Positions 32,013 to 40,999 of a stretch of 64,000 nucleotides of DNA are shown in pieces; within the stretch, counting starts at the first letter, position 1, and each line of letters starts with the position of its first letter. The notes under the pieces were generated by a model that was given only the letters and a program-made list of their open reading frames with translations, was not told the origin of the DNA and did no database searches. This DNA comes from Deinococcus phoenicis (GTDB lineage Bacteria; Deinococcota; Deinococci; Deinococcales; Deinococcaceae), in NCBI RefSeq assembly GCF_000599865.1, contig NZ_JHAC01000005.1:1-64000 (forward strand), read 5' to 3'. The position numbers were made by a program, and so were the translations under genes.

Positions 32013-33341
32013 TCAGCGGGAACCGAAGCCGGTCAGGATGGTGCGCAGGGTCTTGCCGACGATCACCAGGTCCAGGGAAAGCGAGAGGTGCTTGACGTAG
32101 TAAAAGTCGTATTGCAGCTTCTCGGTGGTCTGGTCCAGGCTGTCGGTGTATCCCTGATTGACCTGCGCCCAGCCGGTGATGCCGGGGCGGACCCAGTGGC
32201 GGCAGGCGTACAGGGGGATACTTTCCTCGAAGTCGGCGGCGAAGGCCCACTGCTCGGGCCGGGGGCCGATGATGCTCATCTCGCCGCGCAGCACGTTCCA
32301 GAACTGCGGAAGCTCGTCCAGCCGGAACTTGCGCAGAAAGCTGCCGACGGGCGTGACGCGCTGGTCGCCCCTGCGGGCAAAGGCAGGCCCCCGGCGCTCG
32401 GAATCGGCGGACATGGTGCGGAACTTGACGATGCGGAAGGTCTGCCCGTTCTGGCCGACCCGCTCCTGCCAGAACAGCACCGGGCGGCCACTGTTGAACC
32501 ACACGACCAGCGCCACCACGGCCATGACCGGCAGCAGGACCGGCAGTGCCAGCAGCGTGGCCGTCACGTCCAGAACCCGCTTGAGGGGCGCGTAGCGCGA
32601 GCGGAAGGTTTCCGCATTCAGCCACTGGCGGTCGACCAGGTGAAGGGCGACCTTGCCCGTGATTTCCTCGTCGGCCAGGGTTTTGGGCCACACCGGGACC
32701 TTGGTGACGTGGGCATGCGCCAGCAGCCGCCGGTACTCGGTCGAAACACTGCGCTCCGGCTCGGAAAGCAGCAGATCGACCTGGGCCAGGGCAGCCGGGT
32801 CCTGCGGATTCAGGCGCAGATACTCGATCCCGGGGTGCGCGAAGACGGCCGACGAGGTCAGGTCCAGCCGGTTGCCGGGGGCGTCACGGGGCATCAGAGG
32901 CGTGGTGGCCGAGATGCCCACCCGCAGCCTTGGCGAGACCCGCCGGACGACCCTGTGCAGGAACACATTCAGCCCGAGCCAGAGCAGGTGCAGGGGCAGC
33001 AGCAGGGGCAGGGCGTCGAAGCGGCCCACGGCCAGGAACAGCGCGCCGCTGATCAGGAACGACCAGACCGGCGTGAACAGGACCGGTCGCTCGGGGAAGA
33101 GCGGGGAACGCTCGCCCTCCCGGCGGCCCAGCAGCCAGCCCAGCAGGCCGGCCACCAGCCACAGCCTCAGCAGGAGGCCGCGCCCCTGACCGTCCAGGCC
33201 GAGCACCCCCTGCCCCGACCAGAACAGCAGCCCCATCAGCAGGAGGCCCGCCGTATCCGCCAACCGCAGCAGATGCCGGAGCTGGGGCCGCCAGGACCGC
33301 CGGGGTGAGAGAGAGGATGAATTCACGCGCGATCCTTGCAT
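32013..33341 (-). CDS. Polyprenyl-phosphate sugar-1-phosphate transferase (WbaP/WcaJ type)
   Basis: Initiates repeat-unit synthesis by moving a sugar phosphate to undecaprenyl phosphate at the inner membrane. The N-terminal half has four or five membrane helices and a degenerate CoA-binding-like domain. The C-terminal half is the bacterial sugar transferase domain: KRVLDVTATLLALPVLLPVM, FWQERVGQNGQTFRIVKFRTM, FRLDELPQFWNVLRGEMS and IGPRPE. The start is uncertain: ATG at 33365, ATG at 33341 (AGGAGG 14 bases away), or GTG at 33326 (AAGGA 6 bases away). It follows galE on the same strand and ends the LCP-lipoprotein-galE-transferase group. Confidence 0.88.
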   Translation of the reverse strand: MQGSRVNSSSLSPRRSWRPQLRHLLRLADTAGLLLMGLLFWSGQGVLGLDGQGRGLLLRLWLVAGLLGWLLGRREGERSPLFPERPVLFTPVWSFLISGALFLAVGRFDALPLLLPLHLLWLGLNVFLHRVVRRVSPRLRVGISATTPLMPRDAPGNRLDLTSSAVFAHPGIEYLRLNPQDPAALAQVDLLLSEPERSVSTEYRRLLAHAHVTKVPVWPKTLADEEITGKVALHLVDRQWLNAETFRSRYAPLKRVLDVTATLLALPVLLPVMAVVALVVWFNSGRPVLFWQERVGQNGQTFRIVKFRTMSADSERRGPAFARRGDQRVTPVGSFLRKFRLDELPQFWNVLRGEMSIIGPRPEQWAFAADFEESIPLYACRHWVRPGITGWAQVNQGYTDSLDQTTEKLQYDFYYVKHLSLSLDLVIVGKTLRTILTGFGSR

Positions 33342-33471
33342 ATCGGGAACAGGTTCCTCCTGCATGGGGGGGGCCAGAGCCGCCGGGTCAACGCCGCCCC
33401 GAAGCGCCGGGGCGAGGCGAGCGGCCCCTTTCCGGGACAGCCTTCAGCCCTTCGTTCGGTGGGCGCTTCGT

Positions 33472-34539
33472 TCAGTGGGCGGATTCGCGGTCCCCAGGGT
33501 CAGCAGCCCCTGCCAGGCGGGCTTCCCGCTGCCGTTCCCAGGCCAGCGCCGACGCGAGGGCCTGCGGCGTGGTCTGCTGCGGCTCCCAGTCGAGCCAGGC
33601 GCGGGCGCGGGAAATGTCCGCGCAGGCCCCGGCACTGTCCCCGGGACGGCGGGGGGCGTCCTGCCCACCCAGGCGGGTTCCGGCCACCTCCTCGAAGGCG
33701 GCCAGCAGCTCACGCACCGTCACGCCCGAACCGGTGCCCACGTTGATGGGCAAGAACACCTGCGGCTGACCCAGTTCTGCGGCGGCCCGCTCGAACGCCT
33801 GGTCGAAGCGCTCCACGGCCGCCACATGGGCCAGCGCCAGATCCCAGATGTGAATGTAGTCGCGCAGCCCGGTTCCGTCGCGGGTCGGGTAGTCGGTGCC
33901 CGTCACCGAGAAAGCGGGCTGGCGGCCCTGCCACGCGCCGATCAGGCGGCCCAACACATGGGAGGGGTCCGGGACGTAGGGGCCACTCCTGAGCTGCGGG
34001 TCGGCCCCGATGGGATTGAAGTAGCGCAGCGCGATGCCCCGCAGCGGCGACAGGGAGTCCTGACTGGCCGTGCAGAGGTCTTGCAAAATCAGTTCGGTCA
34101 TCCATTTGCTGCGCGCGTAGGGACTCAGGGGCCGCAGGGGACTGGCCTCGGTCACGCGCAGGTCCGGCGGGCTGTCGTAGATGCTGGCGCTGGAGCTGAA
34201 CACGATCCGCCGCTGCCCCAGCCCGGCCAGCGTCTCGAACAGCGCCAGGCTCTTGACGACGTTCTCGCGGTAATACAGCCCCGGCTGGGCCACCGACTCC
34301 GAGACCACGATCCGGGCCGCGAAGTGCAGGGTCGCCCCGATGTCCGGATGCTCGTCGAAAATGGTGCTGAGCAGCCCCGCGTCGGCGATATCCCCCCGAT
34401 AGAAGATCCAGCCCCCAGTAAATGCCGCCTGACCGGTCACCAGCGAATCCAGCACCACCGGGACATGCCCGGCCTCCTCCAGCGCGGCACAGACGGTGCT
34501 GCCGATATAGCCCGCACCACCAGTCACCAGAAGCTTCAT
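33472..34539 (-). CDS. galE: UDP-glucose 4-epimerase
   Basis: 355 residues from the ATG at 34539, just before the Rossmann site MKLLVTGGAGYIGST. Catalytic residues: Ser/Ser-Ala in SSSASIYDS and Tyr-x3-Lys in SPYARSKW. It interconverts UDP-glucose and UDP-galactose, supplying donor sugars to the neighbouring polysaccharide genes. There is no ribosome site, but TATACT lies 6 bases before the ATG, which suggests a leaderless transcript starting at the ATG. The galT-galK pair is about 28 kb away. Confidence 0.93.
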   Translation of the reverse strand: MKLLVTGGAGYIGSTVCAALEEAGHVPVVLDSLVTGQAAFTGGWIFYRGDIADAGLLSTIFDEHPDIGATLHFAARIVVSESVAQPGLYYRENVVKSLALFETLAGLGQRRIVFSSSASIYDSPPDLRVTEASPLRPLSPYARSKWMTELILQDLCTASQDSLSPLRGIALRYFNPIGADPQLRSGPYVPDPSHVLGRLIGAWQGRQPAFSVTGTDYPTRDGTGLRDYIHIWDLALAHVAAVERFDQAFERAAAELGQPQVFLPINVGTGSGVTVRELLAAFEEVAGTRLGGQDAPRRPGDSAGACADISRARAWLDWEPQQTTPQALASALAWERQREARLAGAADPGDRESAH

Positions 34540-34556
34540 AGCCGGAGTATAGAGGG
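34534..34556 (-). promoter_or_regulatory. Candidate leaderless promoter (-10 TATACT) of galE
   Basis: On the minus strand TATACT is followed by CCGGCT and then the galE ATG, the geometry expected when transcription starts at the A of ATG. No good -35 box is visible. Confidence 0.45.
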
Positions 34557-34599
34557 CGGGACGGCCCTTCCTGCCCACCCTGGAGAGGCAGCACCGGGA

Positions 34600-35808
34600 T
34601 CAGCACCGGGAGAGGAACCTCAGCAGGAAGTCGAAGACGGGGAGGGTGGACCGCGTCTCCTCCAGGCGGTAGGTCACCACTTCCAAGGGCGCCAGGCGGC
34701 CCGTGAGCCGGTCGCCCTGGAGCCGCAGCGTCTTCCGGGGGCCGGAGAGCGAACACAGCCGGCGGGGGGCGTCCGGCAGTTGCAGCTGGACCTCACGCCG
34801 GTCGGTGCGGCTGTTGTTCAGGGCCAGGAGATAGTCCCCGCCCGGCCCCCGAAACCGCACGACCAGGGGCCGGGTGCCCGTGCCGTCGGCCAGCTCCACC
34901 CGCTCGCCGCCCAGCAGGGCGGGGGACAGCACGGCGACCTCCCGGGCGAGCTGCCGGGCGGTGTTCCACAGCCGGGGTTCGTGGTTGAGATCCACCTCGC
35001 GCGAGCGGTAGGCGTAGTACACGATCCCCTTCACGCCCGCCATCAGGGCCTGGTAGGTCATGTTTCTCAGTTCCACCTCGTTCGGGGCCTGGCCCCGCCG
35101 CCACCCGAAGGTCTGGAGATTGGCCAGCGGGACGGTATTGCGGGCCAGGGCAGACTGCACGGCCGACTGCATCACCGGGTAGGTCACGCTGATGTCGTCC
35201 CGGCCGATGGGATAGCTCTGGTTGCCGACCATGTCGGACACGCCGAAATATTGCCGCTCGGGCCGGTCATAGCCGACCGCCAGACTGATATAGGTCAGCT
35301 TGGAGGGGGCCACGGCCTTGATGGCCTGGTGGCGCTGCCGGATCTCTGCCGGAGTGACCAGGACGTTGCTGTCGTCGGCCAGCTGGAACCCCAGCACCGC
35401 CGGGTAATGTTCGACCGTTTTGGCCGCCGCCGGCGAGAGGCCGTAGGTCATCACGTACACGCCGCTTCTCTGGGCCGTGTCGAGAAAAGCGCCGTAGCCC
35501 GCAGCGTCCTGATCGTTGATGGGTTCGGTGACCATCAGGTTGAAGCCGCCGCCGCCGATCTTCCTGACGTCCTCCTGGCGCTGCTGGCTGGTCCCGCGCT
35601 CTGCCCAGGAGACGTGGTAGAAGCCGAAGGGAAAAAAGGGCACGCCGTCGACGAGGACCGTGCCGTCCGCGCGGTGGCTGACCGAGGGTGAGTGACCCCG
35701 CGCGAGGCCCTGTGCGGGTGTGAGCCGTCCGGTTGCCGGGACAGGCTGCGGAAGGCACCCGGTCAGTCCACAGACGCAGAGCGCGGCGATGGCGACGCGA
35801 CCGATCAT
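34600..35808 (-). CDS. Glycosidase-like lipoprotein, second paralogue
   Basis: 402 residues from the ATG at 35808 (AGGTGG 5 bases upstream; an in-frame GTG at 35817 is the alternative). The signal peptide ends in the lipobox LTGC. The body matches the protein at 25857-27101 in order: FFPFGFYHVSW, GGFNLMVTEPI, AVLGFQLADDSN, DMVGNQSYPIGRDD, LANLQTFGWRRG, GVKGIVYYAY. A TIM-barrel hydrolase acting on the exported polysaccharide is plausible. No riboswitch precedes this copy; it lies 47 bp after the LCP gene and is probably co-transcribed with it. Confidence 0.75.
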   Translation of the reverse strand: MIGRVAIAALCVCGLTGCLPQPVPATGRLTPAQGLARGHSPSVSHRADGTVLVDGVPFFPFGFYHVSWAERGTSQQRQEDVRKIGGGGFNLMVTEPINDQDAAGYGAFLDTAQRSGVYVMTYGLSPAAAKTVEHYPAVLGFQLADDSNVLVTPAEIRQRHQAIKAVAPSKLTYISLAVGYDRPERQYFGVSDMVGNQSYPIGRDDISVTYPVMQSAVQSALARNTVPLANLQTFGWRRGQAPNEVELRNMTYQALMAGVKGIVYYAYRSREVDLNHEPRLWNTARQLAREVAVLSPALLGGERVELADGTGTRPLVVRFRGPGGDYLLALNNSRTDRREVQLQLPDAPRRLCSLSGPRKTLRLQGDRLTGRLAPLEVVTYRLEETRSTLPVFDFLLRFLSRC

Positions 35809-35855
35809 GAACGCCACCTTAGGCCCCGGTCATGAGAGCCGTTTCCTGATCCTCC

Positions 35856-37109
35856 TCAGCGCAGCAGCAGGTGCAGCCGTTGCCGTTCCTGGTCCGGGAC
35901 CAGGTAGTACCAGCCACGGCCGATGGTGCGCCCCACACCCTGCACCCTGACCACCCGCTGGTGGTCCAGCAGATAGGCGTGGGTGGCCCGCAGGCGCACC
36001 ACTTCCGAGGGTGAGAAATTGGTGCGCAAGCTGGACTCCAGCCGCTGAAGGACGGCCGTCAGTTCCGTGCTGGACAGACCCGCCAGTGCCCCCATCAGGC
36101 TGCGGATCACCTCCTGCTGCCGCTCGTTGCGGCCCAGATCGCCCTGCGGGTCCTGCTTGCGCATGCGGGCATAGGCCAGGGCCTGCGCGCCCTCCAGATG
36201 CATTGCGCCGGGCTGGAACGTCTCGCCGTCCAGCGAGAAGCTGAAGCGCGGGTGGACCGTCACCCCGCCCACCGCGTCGATGGCGTCACGGAAACCGCCC
36301 AGGCTGACCTCGACCACCTTGTCCATCGGGATGCCCAGAAACCGCTCCACGGTCACGGTCTGGAGGCTGGCCCCGCCATAGGCATAGGCGGCGTTGATCT
36401 TCACCGGTCCCCGGCCCGGCAGGGTGACGCGGGTGTCCCGCGGAATGCTCAGCAGGGACAGCTGGCGCTCTACCGGATCGAAGGTCAGGACGAGCAGCAC
36501 GTCGGCGCGGCCTTCACCCAGCTTCTCCCGGTCGTTGCCGATCAGCAGGACATGGATTCTCTCGCGGGTGGAGAGCCGCTGGGTGAAGGTGAGCGGGGCG
36601 GCGGCCGGGGGAACGGCCGGGGCCGCAGCGGCAGGCGGGGAAAGGCGCGGTGGCGTCGGGACGACGGGGCGCGGTGAGGGCGCTGCCGCCGCTGTTCTCT
36701 CTGCTGCCGGGGACGGGGAAGCCGCCGGGGGGGGAACCGCCACGGGAGAGGCCGGGGGGACTTTCTTGGGGGGAGCCTCAGCGGCCGGCTTCTGCTGTAT
36801 GGGCGGCGGGTCCACAGGCTTCGGAGCTTCTGCCGCAGGCTCCGGCGACGCGGGCGCGCGGTAACGCCCAGGCGACACGGGCCGGTCGGGCGGTGGCGGG
36901 GGCAACGCCTGAAAAATCGGATCGTCGAGGACGCCCGGCTGGAGGGGCAGGCCATCCCCTTCGAACTCGCGGTACACCTGGACCCCGACCGTCTGAATCT
37001 GCTGGTGGGTGCGAAACAGCCACAGGGCCAACAGCGCACCGGCCAGACACAGTCCTGCCGCCCCGGCCCGCCACCACCGCCTCACGAGGGGCACTATACG
37101 CGCCTGCAT
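35856..37109 (-). CDS. LytR-CpsA-Psr (LCP) family protein with long Pro/Ala linker
   Basis: 417 residues. One membrane helix (about 14-31), then a Pro/Ala-rich linker of about 115 residues (70-185), then the LCP domain: VLLIGNDREK, RADVLLVLTFDP, LLSIPRDTRV, KINAAYAYGG and ARMRKQDPQGDLGRNERQQ with the conserved arginines. LCP enzymes transfer polysaccharides from the lipid carrier to the cell wall. The position that is usually GxDxR is GNDR here. It is divergent from the flippase gene (88 bp) and first in a minus-strand run with the lipoprotein, galE and the sugar transferase. Confidence 0.88.
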   Translation of the reverse strand: MQARIVPLVRRWWRAGAAGLCLAGALLALWLFRTHQQIQTVGVQVYREFEGDGLPLQPGVLDDPIFQALPPPPPDRPVSPGRYRAPASPEPAAEAPKPVDPPPIQQKPAAEAPPKKVPPASPVAVPPPAASPSPAAERTAAAAPSPRPVVPTPPRLSPPAAAAPAVPPAAAPLTFTQRLSTRERIHVLLIGNDREKLGEGRADVLLVLTFDPVERQLSLLSIPRDTRVTLPGRGPVKINAAYAYGGASLQTVTVERFLGIPMDKVVEVSLGGFRDAIDAVGGVTVHPRFSFSLDGETFQPGAMHLEGAQALAYARMRKQDPQGDLGRNERQQEVIRSLMGALAGLSSTELTAVLQRLESSLRTNFSPSEVVRLRATHAYLLDHQRVVRVQGVGRTIGRGWYYLVPDQERQRLHLLLR

Positions 37110-37197
37110 CCCCGCCTGCCGGCAGGCCCGCCGCCCCAGACCACCCTGGACAGTATCCTGCGCTTTACCCGCCCCCCCATCCCCCAGGAGACACTTT

Positions 37198-38538
37198 TTG
37201 CCTTTCCGTCCACCCCCCGCCGCAGCGCCCCCGCCACCCCCAGCCCTCCCCCCGGAGCGGGTCGGGCTACGCGCCGGGATTCTCTGGACCTTCGGTGGTC
37301 AGCTGACCTACGCGGCCGCGCAGTGGGGCATGGTGGCGCTGCTGGCCCGGCTGGGCCGCACGGCGGATGTGGGGGCCTACTCGCTCGGACTGGCCCTGAC
37401 CGCCCCACTCTTTTTGCTGCTGGGCCTGCAACTGCGGAGCGTGCAGGCCACCGACGCGCGGACGGAGCGCCCCTTTGCGCAGTACTTCAGCCTGCGCGCC
37501 CTGGGCATGGGACTGGGCCTCGCGCTCACGGTGGGCCTGGCCCTGCTGTACCCGCAGGCCCGCGCCGTGCTGGGGTGGCTGGGGGTCGCCAAGGCGCTGG
37601 AGGGCCTCAGCGACGTGGCCTACGGCCTGATGCAGCAGCGCGAGCGCCTGGACTGGGTGGCGCGCTCCACCCTGCTGCGCGGCCTGCTGGGGCTGGGCCT
37701 GCTGGGCACCGCTTTTGCGCTGAGCGGCAGCGTGGCGCTCGGAGCCGCCGGGGTGGCCCTGGCCAACCTGCTGGTGCTGGTCCTGTACGACCTGCCCCAC
37801 ACCCGCAGGCTGGCCCCGGGCCGTTGGTGGACCCCCCACATCCCAGGCGCCCTGCTGAGAATTGCCCTGCCGCTGGGACTGGTGATGGGGCTGGTGTCGC
37901 TGGGCAGCACCCTGCCCCGGCTGTTCGTGGAACGCACGCTGGGCACCGGCGCGCTGGGCCTCTATTCGGCCCTGGCCTACCTGAACGTGGCGGGCAGCGT
38001 GATCGTGGTGGCGCTCGGTACCGCTGTCACGGCGCGGTTGTCGCAGCGCTACGCGGCGGGCGACCGCAGAGGCTTCGTGGCGCTGACCCTGGGCATGACC
38101 GGCGCGGCGGCCGTGGTGGGCGGCGGCCTGGTCCTGCTGGCCATGGTGGGTGGCGGACCGCTGCTGCGGCTGCTGTACGGTCCCGAGTACGCCGCGCAGA
38201 GCGCCCCCTTCGTCTGGCTGATGGTGAGTGGCGCGCTGGGCTACCTGGCGTCGTGTGCAGGCTTTGCCGTGACCGCTGCACGCAAGTTCGGCGAGCAGCT
38301 CCCGCTGTTCGTCGTCGTGACCGGGGTGCTGGCCCTGGCCTGCTGGACACTGGTGCCCGCGCATGGCCTGGTCGGGGCCGCCCTGGCCTCGCTGCTCGCG
38401 GCGGGGGTGCAACTGCTGGGCAGCTGGGGCATCGTGGCGTGGGCACTGGGCACACCTGTACCGGACACATCCCCACTGGGCACACCAGCACCGGGCGCGC
38501 CTCCTCCCACACCCGCGCCCTCACAAGGAGAATCATGA
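37198..38538 (+). CDS. Wzx-type polysaccharide flippase / oligosaccharide export protein
   Basis: 446 residues from a TTG at 37198, chosen because CAGGAG lies 8 bases upstream; the open frame extends into the LCP gene but no better start exists there. About twelve to fourteen hydrophobic helices, with the fold order of the MATE/MOP family. It should flip the lipid-linked repeat across the membrane. The tail contains a short Thr-Pro-Ala-rich repeat. The stop overlaps the glycosyltransferase start (ATGA). The start codon is the least certain part. Confidence 0.82.
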   Translation: MPFRPPPAAAPPPPPALPPERVGLRAGILWTFGGQLTYAAAQWGMVALLARLGRTADVGAYSLGLALTAPLFLLLGLQLRSVQATDARTERPFAQYFSLRALGMGLGLALTVGLALLYPQARAVLGWLGVAKALEGLSDVAYGLMQQRERLDWVARSTLLRGLLGLGLLGTAFALSGSVALGAAGVALANLLVLVLYDLPHTRRLAPGRWWTPHIPGALLRIALPLGLVMGLVSLGSTLPRLFVERTLGTGALGLYSALAYLNVAGSVIVVALGTAVTARLSQRYAAGDRRGFVALTLGMTGAAAVVGGGLVLLAMVGGGPLLRLLYGPEYAAQSAPFVWLMVSGALGYLASCAGFAVTAARKFGEQLPLFVVVTGVLALACWTLVPAHGLVGAALASLLAAGVQLLGSWGIVAWALGTPVPDTSPLGTPAPGAPPPTPAPSQGES

Positions 38539-39677
38539 CGCGAACCAGACCGCTGCGGGTCCTGCACCTCACGGGTCCGCTGAACCGGGGCGGGATCGAG
38601 ACCTGGCTGGTCAACCTGCTGGGCCAGGTGGACCGCCAGGAAATAGAGATGGACGTCATGACCCTTTCCCGGGCGCCCGAGACGGGCAGCTACGATGCAC
38701 AGGTCCGGGCGCTGGGAGCCAGCCTGATTCCCGGCCCGCCCACCCGCAACCTCCTGACCTTTGTGCCGGCCTTCCTGCGCCTGCTGCGCCGCCACGGCCC
38801 CTATGATGTGGTGCATAGCCATGTCCACCATTTCGGGGGGCTGGCGCTGCTGCTCGCGCGGCTGGCGGGCGTGCCCACACGGGTCAGCACCAGCCACTCG
38901 GATACCCGCAGGCTGGACGCCCAGGCCCGCAATGGCCGCTACGCCTACCTGACCCTGATGCGGGCGGCCATGCGGGCGGGCGTGACCCACCGGCTGGCCG
39001 TGAGCGCGGAGGCGGCGTCCCTCTACGGCCCGGACTGGCGAGAACTGGGCACCGAGATCGTGCGGCTGGGGATCGATCTGCGGGCCTTTCGGCAACCGGT
39101 CGACCGGCTGGCCGTACGCGCCGAACTGCACCTGCCCGCGGGTGAACCGGTCGTCGGGCATGTGGGACGGCTGCGCCCGGAGAAGAATCAGGCCTTCTTG
39201 CTCGACGTGTTCGCGGCCTACCTGAACCGGCACGGCCCCGCCCAACTGCTGCTCGTCGGAGACGGTGAGGAACGGGCGGCGCTGGAGGCGCACGCGCGGG
39301 CACTGGGCCTCTCCGAACGGGTCCACCTGCTGGGGTCCCGCCCGGACGTCCCCCGGCTGCTTCAAGCGATGGACGTGTTTGTCTTTCCATCGACCTTCGA
39401 GGGCCTGAGTCTGGCCCTGCTGGAGGCGCAGGCGGCGGGGCTGCCCTGCGTGGTCTCGGCGGACCTCACCGCCGAGAGCCGGGTGCCGGGAGTGCCCTAT
39501 TTTCCGGTGGACCTGGCCCACGGTCCACCGCTCTGGGCAGACACCATCGCCCAGGCGCTCGCTGCGGGACGCGGGCAGGCCAGCCGCATGAATCTCGATA
39601 TCGCCGAGAATGCCAGGGCGCTCGCCGAGCTGTACCGGGGCGCACAGGGCACACGCGGGGGGAGGACCGTCTCTTGA
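38535..39677 (+). CDS. GT4-family glycosyltransferase
   Basis: 380 residues, ATG at 38535, AAGGAG upstream. GT-B fold: N-terminal VLHLTGPLNRGGIETWLVNL, a VVHSHVHHFGG loop, donor domain with VVGHVGRLRPEKNQAFLLD and E-x7-E in EGLSLALLE. The GGIETWL opening is common in transferases that extend exopolysaccharide repeats. Overlaps the flippase upstream and the polymerase downstream by four bases each. Confidence 0.9.
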   Translation: MTRTRPLRVLHLTGPLNRGGIETWLVNLLGQVDRQEIEMDVMTLSRAPETGSYDAQVRALGASLIPGPPTRNLLTFVPAFLRLLRRHGPYDVVHSHVHHFGGLALLLARLAGVPTRVSTSHSDTRRLDAQARNGRYAYLTLMRAAMRAGVTHRLAVSAEAASLYGPDWRELGTEIVRLGIDLRAFRQPVDRLAVRAELHLPAGEPVVGHVGRLRPEKNQAFLLDVFAAYLNRHGPAQLLLVGDGEERAALEAHARALGLSERVHLLGSRPDVPRLLQAMDVFVFPSTFEGLSLALLEAQAAGLPCVVSADLTAESRVPGVPYFPVDLAHGPPLWADTIAQALAAGRGQASRMNLDIAENARALAELYRGAQGTRGGRTVS

Positions 39678-40999
39678 GTCTCGGCACCCGGCCTGCACCT
39701 TCGGTGACGGGGAGCACTGCGCCCAGCCGCTCGGCGCACCTGCTGGAAGGCGCCGTCGTGTGGCTCCTGGGGGCGTACCTCTTCGCACAGTGCCTCAGCT
39801 TGCCGGTGCTGATCGCCGGGCCGTCGTGGGCGCTGTGGCCGACGCTGCCCGACCTGCTGCTGTGGGCGGCGCTGGGCTGCGCCCTGCTCTACCACCGGCC
39901 TGCCGGCGCGGCGCAGCAGCCCGTCTGGCAGGCCCTGGTGCTGCTCTCGGTCCTGGCGGTCTGCGCCTTCGGGGTGCTGTTCGTCATGCGCGACGGGCAC
40001 CTGGCGAGTGCGGTCGCCTTCGGCCTCTTTCAGCTGTACAAGCTCGCGCAGGTGCTGGCGATGTTCTGGATGGTGTCGCGCCTGCCGCTGCGGGACAAGG
40101 TGCTGGCCCACTGGGGCCGGGCAGCGCTGGCCGCGTTCGTCCTGATGGTGGGCAGCGTCGCGTGGACCTACTTTTCCCCGGCCCTTCCCACCGCACTGGG
40201 CCAGGTCCTGCCGCACAGTCTGGGCAGCGCCGCCGGCCCCTGGGGGGCGTACTACCTGCACAACGAGCCGGGGCTGGGGGCGGTCGGGTACAACCACGGC
40301 TACGTGGCCCTTCAGGTCACGGTGCTGGCCGCCCTCGTGCTGATGCTGCGCCCGCACCGCAGCAACGTCTGGGTGCTGGCCGCGGCCCTGGTGGCATGCT
40401 TCCTGTCGGGGTCGCGCGCGGGCCTGGCGGGCTGCCTGCTGTTTGCGCTGCTGGAGTGGCGGCACCTGCCGGTCCGGGCGGGCCTGCTGCTGGGGCTGCT
40501 CGGCGCGGCGGGTCTGGCGGCGGCCCCCTGGCTGGACCAGCAACTGGGCGACCTGGCGACCCGGCAATCCACCCTGCTGGACGTCGGGGACACCAACAAC
40601 TTGGCAGGGCGCTCCGAGATCTGGGGCCATTACCTGCGGGCCTTTATGCACGATCCCTACCGGCTGTGGGTGGGTAGCGGCTTCGGGTCCGCGATCAACA
40701 ACCGCTCCAACGCCCACTCCACGCCCCTGCAAGTGCTGTACGAGACAGGACTGGCCGGGCTGGCCACGTTCGGCCTCTTCTTCTGGGTCCTGATCCGCCG
40801 CCTGTTCGCCGCCCACACGGCTCGGTCGGGCGTGGCCCTGGGCCTGCTGGCCGGGCTGTGGCTCACCGCGCTGACGCAGGAAACCTTCTACCCGAATCCG
40901 GCGTTCGGTGGCTCTCTGCCGCTGCTGGCGCTGGCCCTGGCCCTGGCGCTGGCCCCGGCCCGCCGCCCGGCCGCACCCGCAACGCAGCGTCAGCGCTGA
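39674..40999 (+). CDS. O-antigen polymerase/ligase-like membrane protein (Wzy)
   Basis: 441 residues from a TTG at 39674, with GGAGG 8 bases upstream and TTGA overlap with the previous gene. About eleven membrane helices and the Wzy_C region: SGSRAGLAGCLLFALLEWR, then the large periplasmic loop GRSEIWGHYLRAFMHDP, VGSGFGSAINNRSNAHST and LYETGLAGL. It joins repeat units outside the membrane. Its last 10 bases overlap the end of the convergent glycosyltransferase. Confidence 0.88.
   Translation: MSLGTRPAPSVTGSTAPSRSAHLLEGAVVWLLGAYLFAQCLSLPVLIAGPSWALWPTLPDLLLWAALGCALLYHRPAGAAQQPVWQALVLLSVLAVCAFGVLFVMRDGHLASAVAFGLFQLYKLAQVLAMFWMVSRLPLRDKVLAHWGRAALAAFVLMVGSVAWTYFSPALPTALGQVLPHSLGSAAGPWGAYYLHNEPGLGAVGYNHGYVALQVTVLAALVLMLRPHRSNVWVLAAALVACFLSGSRAGLAGCLLFALLEWRHLPVRAGLLLGLLGAAGLAAAPWLDQQLGDLATRQSTLLDVGDTNNLAGRSEIWGHYLRAFMHDPYRLWVGSGFGSAINNRSNAHSTPLQVLYETGLAGLATFGLFFWVLIRRLFAAHTARSGVALGLLAGLWLTALTQETFYPNPAFGGSLPLLALALALALAPARRPAAPATQRQR

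Noticed and set aside
37009..37197. N-terminal extension of the flippase into the LCP gene
   Set aside because: Arg/Pro-rich, non-membrane sequence antisense to the LCP protein; the TTG at 37198 has a good ribosome site.
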